Positions 1-11,124 of a stretch of 64,000 nucleotides of DNA are shown here, piece after piece. The DNA is from Rhizophagus irregularis. Its lineage: Eukaryota; Glomeromycota; Glomeromycetes; Glomerales; Glomeraceae. Made by a program: the position numbers and the translations under genes. Within the stretch, counting starts at the first letter, position 1; every line of letters begins with the position of its first letter. The notes beneath the pieces were generated by a model that was given only the letters and a program-made list of their open reading frames with translations, was not told where the DNA came from and did no database searches. Where the stretch lies: assembly GCF_026210795.1 (NCBI RefSeq), contig NC_089438.1, positions 1,199,501-1,263,500 of the forward strand, given 5' to 3'.

Positions 1-101
1 ATATATCTAAAAATAAATAAAATAATCGAATAATTAATAAAATTAATAAAATTAATTAAAAATATATATATATATATCAACAGTTTAAATTTTTATAATA
101 C

Positions 102-358
102 CTTAAAATTATTTGAAAAATTTCCGGTGAAATATTAGGTAATCTAATATGTACCAAATTATCATAAACTTTCTTTTTATTAATTGACAAAATTCTTTTT
201 AAATAAGGTGAACGATAATATAAGATGACCATATGAGCGTGAAAGGATTTTACATGAGGTTCATTACCAACTTCAATGACAATATCATAATATACTTCAT
301 CATCTAAAATTTCAAGTAAGTTTTGTGTTAATTTTTGTAAAAATTTATTTTCATCCAT
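102..358 (-). CDS. BTB/POZ domain protein, first exon (partial)
   Basis: First coding exon of a BTB/POZ protein whose remaining exons lie beyond the left edge. It starts at the ATG at 358 and ends at a donor (AAG|GTATTA, exon end 102), leaving two bases of a split codon; reading on gives only nine residues and a stop, which supports the splice. The 85 residues read like the N-terminal half of a BTB fold: the D-V-Y-Y-D-I-V-I-E-V strand, F-H-A-H-M-V-I-L helix with Y-R-S-P-Y-L-K, and the hydrophobic I-R-L-P-N-I-S-P-E-I-F-Q-I-I-L-R-Y helix. Two of these, F-x-A-H and P-x-I-F, are BTB family hallmarks. In fungi and animals such proteins dimerise and often act as Cullin-3 substrate adaptors; in Rhizophagus they are commonly joined to Kelch or TLDc domains, but which follows here cannot be seen. 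Family assignment is firm, function is inferred. Confidence 0.8.
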
Positions 359-369
359 TTTTTTTTTTA

Positions 370-1100
370 TGATTTATTTTATTTTTATTTTTTTTTTGAA
401 CGTAAACGAAAGAAGAGCGAAGAAAGAATTAATTCAAATTCCCAAATTTGTAAAATGGCCAAAAAACCTTGCATATTTATTTGTTATATTTTTGTGCAAC
501 GACAAATTTTTTTCTTTATTCTCAATTTCTCATCGATGCAAATATCACGTGGAATATAACTTTAACTGGATGTTGAGATGTTGAGTTACAACATTTTGAG
601 AAACAATCTTATCTTCTAAGTCAATGACCTGACTGCGTAATTATTTGTCACTCGGGATCGATTTTATATAATATTTGCATGGTTATAAAAAATCGATAGA
701 TTTTATTATATTTACCATCACGTTTTTCAAAAGCACAAAATATGTAAGTAGTATAATGTAAATATTTATTTTAACACATTATAAATACGAATTTCAAATA
801 AAGTTATTAAAATATAATACTATATGTAACGTATCGCATTTTTTTTTTCGGGTGAACAAACAAGCACCAAAAAAATAATCCTATAAAACCTATGATTCAA
901 TAATATTTCCCGTTAATTTAACTCGTAAATCATTTTTATTCGATAATTTAATAAATAATTCATGCATAATTTATAATGTCATAATTAACGAAAATTCATT
1001 AGTGGACCCACCAATCTTAGTTCTGACCAAATTTTTCGCAGGAAAAAATAGTGCCTATAAAACGAATTTTCATTAAATAAACAAACAAAAATAGCATCAA
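370..1100. other. Intergenic, no gene seen
   Basis: AT-rich sequence between the BTB gene start and the retroposon relic. Open frames here are short and lack recognisable protein character. The stretch just upstream of the BTB ATG is T-rich on the plus strand (A-rich leader on the coding strand) and would contain its promoter, but no motif can be singled out. Confidence 0.5.
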
Positions 1101-1102
1101 AA

Positions 1103-2680
1103 ATGGAGTCAGTATACAATTTTACAGAATATAGATATAGGTAAACAAAAACTTTATATCAGAAAATATTCGTAAACACGACTCGTAAGGTAAAATAACG
1201 TTTAAGGGAAGCAAACGAGAAACGGTACTTAACGGGGTAGAAGAAAAATTTATAGAGTCAATACAAAAGTTTACAGGACTACAAAGAACAACTATTACAG
1301 CTTTGATATTATGTTGTGCTAGAACGTCCTTCGACATATATACTGACGAAATAAAAAGACTTTCGAACGACGCGAGAATGACTGCGGCAGGCACATGAAG
1401 AGATAAGACAAATAAGGAAAAAATTGTAGAAGGAAAAGAACGAATAATAAGAAAGAATTATGGTGTGATAGATGAATTAAAAAAGAGAGCTTTTTACGGA
1501 AAGACAAAAGGTGAATAAACTAAATAAGGATATGTTGCGAACAAAGAAATTAAAGAACGAGTTGGGGGAACAACTCAATAAAGCTAGATCATCGTTGAAC
1601 AAGACTAATCAAGATCAACATCAACAAAAAAAAAAGAGTTGGTCACAGATATTCCAATTTTGGTAGACGATCAGACAAAGAAAAACCATGCGACATATTT
1701 TTCTACGACATACTTCCGAAGTATTGGAAAGATGAGGATATAGTGAATCAGTTGTCGAAACTAGGAAAAATTTTAGTATTAGTGAAGGTGCAACACAAAT
1801 ACAAATCTGTTAGAGCAAATATTTTATTGAAAGAAAATTTTTGAAAACAAGTTTTTGTACAATTCTTTCGGTGTTGGTATTAACAAACATTGGATCAGAT
1901 GATATAGAGGCGAAAGTACGGTTAAGGAGAGGAAGGAGCGTGATCGTTGGCAACTAACAAGAGATCTAATTGATGAGGGGATGGAGTAATGTAAAAATAA
2001 TGAGTACGAGTTCATTGGAAAAATAGGTCGAGACGCGTGACGCGTCAATTGGCAAATTCTTAAAATATCAAAAAAATGAAAATTATAGCATATCTTAAGG
2101 ATCAAAAAAAATATGGAATTAGCGGTGGAAAAGTCGATAGCAAATGGTGATATAGACAAAATTTGAAAGATTAGGAACAAAAGAAGAAAGAGGAATTACA
2201 AAAAGATTATAAGTAGAGAACGAAAAAAAGGCAAGACGAGGACGATGAAAGAATTTCGACAGAATCTTTGTTTGATACGCCGCCTCAAAGAGTCTTTTCT
2301 GAATTGGAAGGCATTGGCAAGTATCAAAATACAAAAAATATCAACAAAGGGAGTTCAGCGGATGATAAAGGGAAACCGTCGCTAATAACTGAAGATACAG
2401 TAGTGGACACAATTAATAGATTCAGGAAAGGAGTAGAAAAAGAAGTGAATGAAGAGAAGAAGGTAACAGACAAGAAACTACAAAAGGATAACGTTTCAAC
2501 AGAAAAGGTGGTGAAGATTAAGATTATTAACGAACAAAGAGATGGAAAGAAAAATAAATAGAAAATTCCATATCGACGTTTTAAACTCTCGCCACTTTTA
2601 TCCGAAGAAAGTGAAGTGAGATTTCAGAAAAGATGGAGAGTGGGACGGAATAGATAGATTGAGTTAGTTTGAGTCACGTG
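1103..2680 (+). pseudogene. Decayed retroposon ORF1-like gene (RNA-binding type)
   Basis: A plus-strand tract with clear protein character in all three frames but broken by many stops and frameshifts. The best stretch, about 1687-1842, reads CDIFFYDILPKYWKDEDIV followed by NQLSKLGKILVLVKVQHKYKS and a basic strand, the layout of an RRM-like fold (strand, helix, strand with K-V/Q-x-K-Y). Upstream is a charged helical region, downstream a Lys/Glu-rich tail to about 2561. I know similar RRM-like ORF1 products from LINE-type elements of Rhizophagus, but that comparison is from memory. No reverse transcriptase motifs (such as YADD) are seen before the poly(A) tail near 3270, so this would be a 5' or internally deleted copy. 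The minus-strand open frames here are shadows. Confidence 0.45.
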
Positions 2681-3270
2681 ATTTTACCTTAAAAAAAAGA
2701 TTTCCAACGAAATTTGTCATAAGGATTACTAATGTTTTTGTTTTTGTTTTTTGCTTTATTTATTTTTTTTATTTTGTATTTCAATCAAAAGTTAATAAAT
2801 TGTCTAGACTAGCAAATTTTTAGTCTTATATTTAGCATAGATGTTTATGAGGAAGATACAGGCACGGGATTAAAAAGCGAGAGTCGAGTTTGGTTTTTGA
2901 AATTATTTTTTCATCTAACACGATGCCACTGGTAGCGTATATATAATAATAGCACACAAGATTAGGCTCTGATAGGATTCGCTGCTAAAATTTCGTGATT
3001 AGGTAATTAGTTAGGGCCGATAGTTATAAAAATAAAAAAATTTTATATAAATTAAAAAAATTTTAGTTACTTTATTTATCAAATTAACTTGGCGGGTTAA
3101 TTGGTAGTTTAGGAATTTTCTTTTGTTTTTTCTTGGTTTTTGTATATATTCTTATTGATACTTTATTAATTGCATGAACGAAGCACTATTACTCTTTACG
3201 TGTACATGAAAGTTCCACGTTTGTGAGAATTGTTATACTAATAAAGTTTAAGATTCAAAAAAAAAAAAAA
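2681..3270 (+). mobile_element. 3' end of retroposon relic with poly(A) tail
   Basis: Non-coding continuation of the relic above. An AATAAA signal at about 3240-3245 is followed 11 bases later by an uninterrupted A14 tract (3257-3270), the arrangement of a polyadenylated, reverse-transcribed 3' end. No convincing target-site duplication was found between the sequence after the tail and that upstream of 1100, so the 5' boundary is uncertain. Confidence 0.4.
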
Positions 3271-3700
3271 TTCTTTAGTGCAGTAATAACCTTTCTAAGC
3301 ATTTTTTAGGATAACCTTAAAATGTGAAGCATTTTTTATTATAACCCTCTCCCAACTCAATTCGGTAAATTGCTAATATTGATTAATATAAGTGACTTGG
3401 CAATTTAAAATTCCTTGTCACAGTTCGTTACATTAATGTTAACGTCATATTCAATCTTTACATGATAACAGGAAAAACTTTTAGTCAATTTGAAAATATT
3501 TTTATTGACCGAGAACGAAATGTTTCGTAAGCAAGGAAATGAAATAATTGTAAGGTACAGACCAATTTGTATTTATTTCATAATATTCGTTATCATTCAA
3601 AATTTCAAGTAAAATTTTTACATTTCATAACAAAAATAAGTCATAAAACAAACATTCCGATTAATAATTTAAACTATCATTATATAAAGATTGAAAGGAT
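3271..3700. other. Intergenic, no gene seen
   Basis: AT-rich spacer between the poly(A) tail and the first fold-back element. Nothing recognisable on either strand. Confidence 0.5.
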
Positions 3701-3708
3701 AAAAAATC

Positions 3709-4446
3709 TGGTATCAGGACATTTTGCCGGAACCCGTTTTGCCGAAGTCATTTCGCCGAAGGGATGTTTCGCCGAAGAGACGTTTCACCGAAGAGACGTT
3801 TCGTCGAAGGGACGTTTCGCCGAAACCGAATTTCATTTTGCCGAAGCCATTTACGCCGAATGGACATTTGCCGAAACATTATTTATTGCATTTGTTTATT
3901 TTATTGTTTTTATACTAAATATCATACAATTATTTACACCTAATAAGCCACTTTCGATCATCAGTTAGCTAATCTTCCAGTTCTATGCTAAATAAACTAC
4001 AGTATATACTAAAATAAAAATAAAAAAAATAAAAAAAATACATACAAAAATAAACTGCATAAAAGTAAAATAAACTAAATCCATATTATTTATTATTATT
4101 TCTAATAAATTCACGTAACAATTCATTACTAATGATTTCACGGCTTAATTTTTTAACGATAGTCTTTTGTTTTCTTTCATGTATTTTTTTATTAAAGGTC
4201 CTGATGTAATTTAATAAAAAAATTTTTATTTTCATATAAAGTGATAATCGCTATCATTTCAATCATTTTCGGCGAAATGGCTTCGGCGAAATGGAATTCG
4301 GTGAAATGACTTTCGGCGAAATGGACGATTCGGCGAAATGGCTTCAGCGAAACGTCCATTCGGCGAAACGTCCTTTCGACGAACATCCCTTCGGCAAAAG
4401 ATGCCTTCAGCGAAATGGCTTCGGCTCGGAGAAATGTACCGTAACC
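3709..4446. mobile_element. Fold-back element FB1 (CGCCGAA-repeat arms)
   Basis: Two long inverted arms, about 3709-3880 and 4265-4446, are each made of degenerate short tandem repeats: TTTCGCCGAAGGGACG-type units on the left and their complement (CGGCGAAATGG-type) on the right, around a non-repetitive AT-rich core. The right end reads GAAATGTACCGTAACC and the left end begins with a diverged complement of it. The element is flanked by the 8-bp direct repeat AAAAAATC (3701-3708 and 4447-4454), consistent with a target-site duplication. Open frames inside the arms (runs rich in R-R-R-D-V-S-P-K) are by-products of the repeat, not genes. The coding-free structure suggests a non-autonomous DNA transposon of the fold-back/MITE kind. 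Confidence 0.7.
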
Positions 4447-4454
4447 AAAAAATC

Positions 4455-5687
4455 ATTAAATACTGAAATATATTAATGAAGTTTACAAGTTAAAATTTGA
4501 ATTCATAAAATTTGAAAAAAGGAATTTTCACGCAAGATGATAATCATTAAAGCATTTTTATAACTTAACACATTTCTTGTAGAAGAATTACAAATTTAGT
4601 ATCGATTGTTCCAAATGACAACTTGATTTATTGAAAAAAGTTTTATACGCTGTATTCCATATAATGTAACTATCTTGAGGCAGAGTTTAATCACATGATT
4701 TAGATTTTGGCCGGCATTACGACACTAAGGAATTTCATGTGACAAATAATGATGTGACAGAGTGTCAGATGACAAACTTTTAAAAAGTGAAAACTCCGAT
4801 GATTTAAGGACTACTTTTTATATTGTACATCATTAAGAAAGAAATTGTAGTTAATAAATATTCACGCTGTATTACAAAAATCGTCATATATTCTCCCAAT
4901 AACTTGTAGAGAATAAATTTATTAGTATATAAAAAAGTTGATAATAAATTAGTATATGTATCAGTTGTAACGTGGTAGCTTTGATAAGTCAGATTGTTAA
5001 AAAAAAATTCATTTTATGATTAGTATTAAAAAACATAATTTGAATTTTTGCATCGTTCTTTATAATTTAATAAATGGTTTAAAAATTTGTTAAAAACTAT
5101 TAATTAAAGTCATTTACCAAACCAACTGACTAATGAACATATTTTCTATTCATGAAATATTTTTAAAATTTTTTTTAGAATCATTTTTCTTTGGCAGAAT
5201 CTTTAGTAATATTGTTCCCATTGTATGACATTTATGTATTTTAAAAAAAATCACTACAAAGAATATAGTTTAATGAGCTAAATCTTACCATATGGATCTT
5301 TAAAATGAAGCGTCGAAAGCGGAAAAGTTTATATTTTTAATATCATGGCATTTGTATAACCAAATAAAAAATCCCGCAACATCGTTTTAATAAAACTCGT
5401 ACAAATTTCTCCGCAAATTGACCAAAATTATGAACCGGCGAAATGCATAATTTTGCATACTGTACAGTTTAACTGCGTAACCTTTAAACTTGTCATATGA
5501 TATGGGATTATATATAATTAGCAAACAATCAAAACAAAAATAGACGCTAAAAATGAATAAATAAAACATATACTTTTAGAAAGATGACTTTTTATTAAAA
5601 TGTGATCATTCACACTTCTAACATAGTGATCCTCGATTTCAAAATTCATAACCAAGTATTTCAATATTAGAAATTGGTCGTTTACAT
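4455..5687. other. Intergenic, no gene seen
   Basis: AT-rich sequence without recognisable genes. A segment near 4930-4975 (containing GTTGTAACGTGGTA) resembles one near 8725-8770, so a small dispersed repeat is likely, but I could not define its ends. Confidence 0.4.
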
Positions 5688-6449
5688 TGTTGGACCATTT
5701 TCTGAATGAATATATCTTTTCCCGAAGTCAATTACCATTTACCTGAATACATATTTCCCGAACTGATCCCTTTCCTGAACACATACAATTCCCTGAATCC
5801 TTATTTCCCGAACTCCAATTTACTCTCGAATCTCGAATCCCAAATCCCAATATCCCGAATTCCAACATTCAACATAAATTGCTATTTTTAACATTTTTGC
5901 CGAATAATAATACAGTATTTGTAGAATTGCTGAATAAAAATTATATTAAACATAAGTAAATCTTGTGTCATAATGATAATTTTTAAATTTAGAAACTTCG
6001 GGTATAATTATAGCTAATTATTAATATTTTAGAATATCTTATAGATAAAGTGTTTTGTTAGTAATTTTTTATGAATATTACGAAATTAACAAATGTTTAG
6101 TAATAGTTGACTTCAATTTCCAATATATTGTTATGCCACTTTTAAAATTTTTAATAGTATCTTAAATGTATTGAACTGATGCAATATTTATAAATTAATA
6201 TGTAGTAAATTTTAAAAAAATACAGTTGTTATATGTTTCAGGAAATTGTCTATTCAGGGTATTAGGATTCGGGATATTGGGATTCGGAATTCGGGAAATA
6301 AGATTTCAGGAAATTAGAGTTCGGAAAATAAGGATTCAATTGTATATTCCAGGAAAATGTTTAGTTCAGGAAATTGATATTCAGGTAATTGATTTCGAGA
6401 AAAGAAACAGTATATTCGGGAAATAGATTTCGGGAAATCGTACCGTAAC
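5688..6449. mobile_element. Fold-back element FB3 (TTCCCGAA-repeat arms)
   Basis: Left arm about 5695-5870 is built of degenerate units around TTTCCCGAA/CCTGAAT; right arm about 6236-6449 is built of the complementary TTCGGGAAAT/TTCAGGAAAT units. The core between them is AT-rich and non-coding. The repeat unit differs from that of FB1, yet the right end (TCGTACCGTAAC) matches the right ends of FB1 and FB2. No clear target-site duplication was found, so ends are approximate. Short open frames at both arms are repeat artefacts. Confidence 0.6.
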
Positions 6450-6793
6450 TGATTTATTGTTAAGAAAATGGAAAGGTTTGCTTGTTATAAATTTTATTTC
6501 TGAATAAGCCATTCGGAACTTCTTTTTTTGAAGAAAGTTCAGCTGGCTAATTCTGCCTAAAATTGGATTAGCCAATTTTGACAATTTCGACCATACAAAA
6601 AATGATATGGTATAACTGATAATATTATTAATAATAAAATAAAATATATCTCATAAATAGCTATGGGTGGGTACCGCATATTTGTAATATTTAGTATTAA
6701 CTTAATCATAATTATATAAACAACTAAGTAATTTAATGAGATTTACCAATGCTAGAATGAAATTAATTATTTTTTTAGTAAAGAGATATATTA

Positions 6794-7222
6794 CTAGGCT
6801 AGTTGTTCTATATGCCAAATATCTAGACTACCAGAGAATTTCCATTCATAATCCTTGTTATTCTTGAATGGTCCACGATATTTATCTTGTTCAGATGAAT
6901 CTTCGACAGAGAATGTTAGGTTAAATTCTGATGTAATATCGGATACATAAACATTAAAACCTTTGCGAGACCATGAACCTCCAAATCCCGCTTGTTGTCC
7001 ATTTACCATGACATAAACTTCGCCACGTGTAGCTGGCGCCATTTTGTTATGGACCCAAATAGTATTGCTTGCTTAATATATTTAGAATTGTTAGAACATA
7101 AGAACATGCAATTAATTTTTTTTTGCCAAGTTATATTGTTTAAAGTATTTACCTTCAATAGGAGTCATAACAAGGCCAATCGTTAAACTAAAAATGATGA
7201 CAATTATTAGGTTGTATTTCAT
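6794..7222 (-). CDS. Small secreted protein, two exons
   Basis: Spliced model: exon 1 7222-7153 (70 nt), intron 7152-7072, exon 2 7071-6794 (278 nt); 115 residues. Exon 1 encodes a typical signal peptide: M-K-Y-N, then a hydrophobic run (LIIVIIFSLTIGLVM) and a small-residue region before the splice, so the product should enter the secretory pathway. The mature part, about 90 residues, has alternating hydrophobic strands (GEVYVMVNGQQAG, SWSRKGFNVYV, FNLTFSVED) and a Trp-rich end (WKFSGSLDIWHIEQL) with no cysteines, suggesting a small beta-sandwich. I do not recognise the family. An in-frame ATG at 7249 would add nine residues, but the paralogue at 46.5 kb lacks it, so 7222 is preferred. A secreted, effector-like or wall-associated role is speculation. 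Confidence 0.7.
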
Positions 7223-7264
7223 GTTGAGAAAAATGTTAATAAATTTCATGGCAAAAGTGGAGGT

Positions 7265-7273
7265 GTATATATA
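7265..7273 (-). promoter_or_regulatory. Possible TATA box of the secreted-protein gene
   Basis: A TATATATAC run lies about 45 bases upstream of the preferred ATG. The paralogue at 46.5 kb has a similar TATACATAC at the equivalent place, and the sequence between (including TTTGCCAT.AAATTTATT) is conserved in both copies. AT-rich DNA makes such runs common, so this rests mainly on the paired conservation. Confidence 0.35.
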
Positions 7274-7480
7274 CTGAAATTTTATTTCTGTTTGAAATGT
7301 GTATGAAACTTGGAGACATGTGATAAAAATTTATTAAATGAGCCAAAGTTCATAATCGACCGACAAAAAGGATCACCACTGAATCATACGCATGGTTTCG
7401 CAATTTCCATCGTGATATCACATTTAGCTTGGCGCTTACGGACCGTTTCCCGACAATATACTTTCCTGACAGCCCAGCCT

Positions 7481-7508
7481 TTTGATCACGTGTTCATGCA
7501 TAACTCTG
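7481..7508. promoter_or_regulatory. Shared upstream box with CACGTG core
   Basis: A 27-bp motif, TTTGATCACGTGTTC followed by RTGMATAACTCT, occurs about 260 bases upstream of this secreted-protein gene and again at about 44870, about 285 bases upstream of the start of the four-module kinase gene. Both genes are on the minus strand and the box has the same orientation. It may be a common upstream element or a fragment of a dispersed repeat. Confidence 0.35.
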
Positions 7509-7536
7509 AGTAAATCTGGAGCAAAATCGTCCATCG

Positions 7537-7925
7537 GGAAATCGGGAATTGTATATCAAAATCCCGAAATTGAAATCCAGACTTGTACAAAATTCAGACA
7601 ATTAAAAAATTCTGAAATGATATGATGAAACTGAAGTAAAATTTACATTGAATGACTACAGTCACTACACTGAATTTGAATATTAATTTTTGGCCATGCC
7701 GAAATATTACGGCACATTACACCAATTCGGCATTACACCGGTGTATACTGGTTTTCATATAAATCTTCGAACAAAAATTTGGTGTAATATATTTCAACAT
7801 TACACAGCCTGAATGCCGAATTATCTGAAATAATAACGCCCCCATGTATAAATTCTACCTGTCAGGATATTAAACTTCGGGATTTTGTAAATGTCTGGAT
7901 ATTGTCGGGATTATGAATTTCGAGA
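7537..7925. mobile_element. Nested palindromic element, non-coding
   Basis: Outer imperfect inverted arms at about 7537-7602 and 7859-7924 carry AATCCCGA/TCGGGATT and CCAGACTTGTACAAAAT-like pairs. Within them a second inverted pair, AATTCGGCATT at about 7719 and AATGCCGAATT at about 7810, surrounds CATTACAC motifs. No protein coding potential; ends and target-site duplications are not resolved. Probably one fold-back element inserted in another. Confidence 0.4.
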
Positions 7926-9208
7926 ACCTCATTGATATGTATCATATGCATGTTTCAAATATATAATATAGTACAGATCGGGATGCGGTCAAAATCCTGA
8001 CGGGCCAAAATCACAAATATCACAAATAATCACACACCACGTGATTTTCAAACCGCGTTGCGGGAAGCTTCTTCATTATCATAAATTGAGCTTGCTAACT
8101 TTTTTGAAGGTATGATAAAAGCAAACATTTACATATAAGTGTGAATAATTCAATTTTTAGTAATTAAAATAAAATATTCACAGACAAAATTATTAAAAGA
8201 GTTAAATTAATCAAAAATAAAATTAACGGTAAAACATTTTGCATATTTACAATAAATATAAGCCATGCTTAATTTAATTATTGTTGTTTCATTTATTTAG
8301 ATTATATTACGAAACAATTTGAAAAATGTATCATTGATGAAAGTAAGTAAAATATTATATTTCTAAAAATTTGTATTATCTCAACCTAACTTTTTTAACT
8401 TAAATTATTGGATACACTACGCATAGAATTGATTTTGATATTTAAATGTCGGTCTATACTTTCTCCTTTTAATATTATTTTTGGTGATTTGGTTTCAACT
8501 TTTATCAGCTTTATATATATATTATTTAGTTGAACATTATATGTTCTGAATGACTGCCTCTACCAGTGCTAAATGGCTTCGTATGGCACTTTCTCAAATA
8601 TGACCCGGGCTATCGAGAAACCGAATATATAAAGAAGCCTTTAGACCTTGCACGTCCCGATAAATTGCATCGAAAAAGTTGAGCGATTAGCCCAAAGCAT
8701 GAATTATATAGAAATTAAATTTTGATAATAAACTAGTATATTACTATATGCATCAATTGTAACGTGGTAACAGTCTTGAAAGGCATAATGTCATAATTTA
8801 TCAAGAATAATAAAGACTAAAAAACGTATGCAAATATGTCAAATTATAAATATAAATCTATTACTAAAAACCGTCTGTCTAACTTAAATATAAAGAGATT
8901 ACATATTGTTTATCGTTCACCTAAAATGTTTAATCATTTTTTTCAATTCGTAAATATGGATGGAGAAATCACTGATGCTTTTCAACCCTATAAAAAATTT
9001 TATCCGTTATTTTTGTAAAAACTTCGTAATATGAGCCTTTTACGCATACCTGAGTTTTCTATTAAATATAGAGCGTACAATATTTTTATTGCGAGAAAGT
9101 TTTAAAGATAATCAAATTATTTTTTGAATGAAGAAAATGTATAAATTTGATAAAATTATTTCATTCGGTATTTGAAAAGTTGCAGATTTCTAATATTTGA
9201 TAGACTCT
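7926..9208. other. Intergenic, no gene seen
   Basis: AT-rich sequence. The short open frame at 8836-9018 has no recognisable feature and is not called. A more GC-rich block at about 8570-8700 could be a relic of an older insertion but nothing identifies it. Confidence 0.4.
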
Positions 9209-9217
9209 AATGTGAAA

Positions 9218-9839
9218 AGCATAGCGGACATGCTCATATCACCTTGCCGATCATTTGCTGATCACTAATTCCGGATTTTAAAAACTTATTGCAAAATCAC
9301 AAATATTTTTCAAATTATGTAGCAAAAAAATAATGGAAATCTAAGTAAAAACACTAAATTATCATATGACTTTAATTATGTAATTATTAGACAATTTTTA
9401 ATAATATCATAAAAATATTATTTGTATATGGTAATTCACTAATTATTGCCGATCATCAGACAAAAATTGAAGTGCGAAGATGAATATGTGAGTGCGAAAC
9501 TTAAGAATTTGCACAAATATTCTTTATATTATGTAGAATATATAAAAAAAATAATGCAGTGATCTGATTCATAATGCAGGTTTTTTATTAGTAACATAAT
9601 TAGTGAATAATTTCGTAAAATGAATAAATATATGCCAAATAATAATAAAATCTAATGAAATTTAATACACAATAAATTAAAACTAAATTTAAGTTATTTG
9701 TGAAATTTGAACATATTAATTATTATGTAGATTTTTTTAGCAACGGTATTTATATTATGTGATAATTGAATAAATGATCGGCAAATGATCGACAAATGAT
9801 CAGTCAGTATTGTGATAAAATAGGGATGTCCGCTATGCT
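9218..9839. mobile_element. 622-bp MITE with 9-bp target-site duplication
   Basis: The ends are a 14-bp perfect terminal inverted repeat (AGCATAGCGGACAT at 9218-9231, complement at 9826-9839) with further imperfect inverted similarity inwards (TGATCGGCAAATGATC-type motifs). Immediately outside, the 9-bp direct repeat AATGTGAAA occurs at 9209-9217 and 9840-9848 without mismatch. The interior is AT-rich and has no open frame of note. A 9-bp duplication is typical of Mutator-like (MULE) transposition, so this is probably a non-autonomous MULE derivative; the near-perfect ends suggest a comparatively recent insertion. Confidence 0.8.
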
Positions 9840-9848
9840 AATGTGAAA

Positions 9849-10520
9849 CCAGATGCCAATGTTAATTATTAGATATTACAAAGAATTTCCTAAACAATAC
9901 AAAGAATCCAATCACTTTCAATTTCACGCCAACCAACTTATTTAATTAATTTTTTGCACTGAAGTATAATTTCTACTTGAACCTTTTGGTTTTATAATAT
10001 GTTGAAATTTTTTTTTTAAATGTTGAGAATTGAATATTTAATGTGACATACTATAAAACGTCTAATATCAAGAAGCTATATAATTTTTATGGATTAACTA
10101 GTATTAAGGATATTGACAAGTTGATGAAGATAATTTTTTCCATGTCAATAAACGCTTAGCTGTTAGATATTTAAGAGAAATTGGATTATTATAAATGTAA
10201 TTTTGAAGGTAATATGTGGTTTACTGTGAAAATAATATTAAATTGTCTTTGGAATTTATTTGTCTATACGATCGTAGCGTAGGACCGTTTACTTCTAGGC
10301 ATTTCAGATGCAATGTCGTTCTATCCCGCATGCTTATTGACCAATTGGATTTTGTATTTAGTTCACATTTTCTGTACATGTAACAATTGCAACATGATGT
10401 AAATAAATTGATAAAATGATTATGTTTCTATGACTTTAGCCGATTATCTAATCCACAGCTATGTCACATTCTTTATAAATTAATAGTATTTTTAATGGGT
10501 ATCCAAACTTTTCATTGAAG
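9849..10520. other. Intergenic, no gene seen
   Basis: AT-rich spacer between the MITE and the second fold-back element; nothing recognisable. Confidence 0.5.
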
Positions 10521-11124
10521 TTCATTTCTTCGAAACCATTTTGCCGATGCTATTTCCAAAGGGGTATTTCACCGAAGGGATATTTCGCATAAAGGATGTC
10601 TCGCCGAAGGTCTCGCCGAAATACCATTTCACCGAAAACCATTTCGCCGAATCATGAATATTTCGCTGAATGGACATTTTGCCAAAAAATTATTTGTTCC
10701 ATTTTGTTATTTTATTTGTTTTCTTGAATTAGCTGATTTTTATTAAATTTATCTCGTTGTTTATAATATATTGATAGTCTTTTTTTTACTTACTTTTTCG
10801 TGAATAAATGTTTTCAGGAAAATAAAGTTATTTATTTATTTCTTATCATAACAATTAATATCAGTTACTTGAATGTTAAAGTGATAGTATCCTGTAAAAA
10901 AAAATCTCAATAAATAATTTAATTTTATTTTCATTGCGCCATGATGAATATTTTTTATTAAAATGTTAATCGCTACCATTTTTGGTGAAATGTCCTTGAC
11001 AAAATGGCATTCAGCGAAATGGACGATTCGGTGAAATAGATTCGATAAAATGCACTTCGGCAAAACGTCCCTTCGGTGAAATATCCCTTTGGTGAAATGT
11101 ATTTTGGTGAGATGTACCGTAACC
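10521..11124. mobile_element. Fold-back element FB2, same family as FB1
   Basis: Left arm about 10521-10690 (CGCCGAA/CACCGAAGGG units) and right arm about 10980-11124 (complementary TTCGGTGAAAT units) flank an AT-rich core. The core edges are also alike in FB1: a left segment ATTATTT..ATTTT.TTATT after the arm and a right segment with AATCGCTA(C/T)CATTT before the arm. The right end, GAGATGTACCGTAACC, is nearly identical to that of FB1. Arms are more diverged than in FB1 and no clear target-site duplication remains, so this copy looks older. Open frames within are repeat artefacts. Confidence 0.6.

Noticed and set aside
1122-2334. Minus-strand open frames with hydrophobic runs, possible membrane proteins
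   Set aside because: They are antisense shadows of the A/G-rich plus-strand retroposon relic; hydrophobicity results from complementing Lys/Glu codons.
3724-4476. Open frames of 60-130 codons rich in R-R-D-V-S-P-K and F-A-E
   Set aside because: They are translations of the short tandem units in the fold-back arms; different frames give equally repetitive text and there is no independent coding signal. The same applies to those at 5706-5891, 6226-6426 and 10836-11063.
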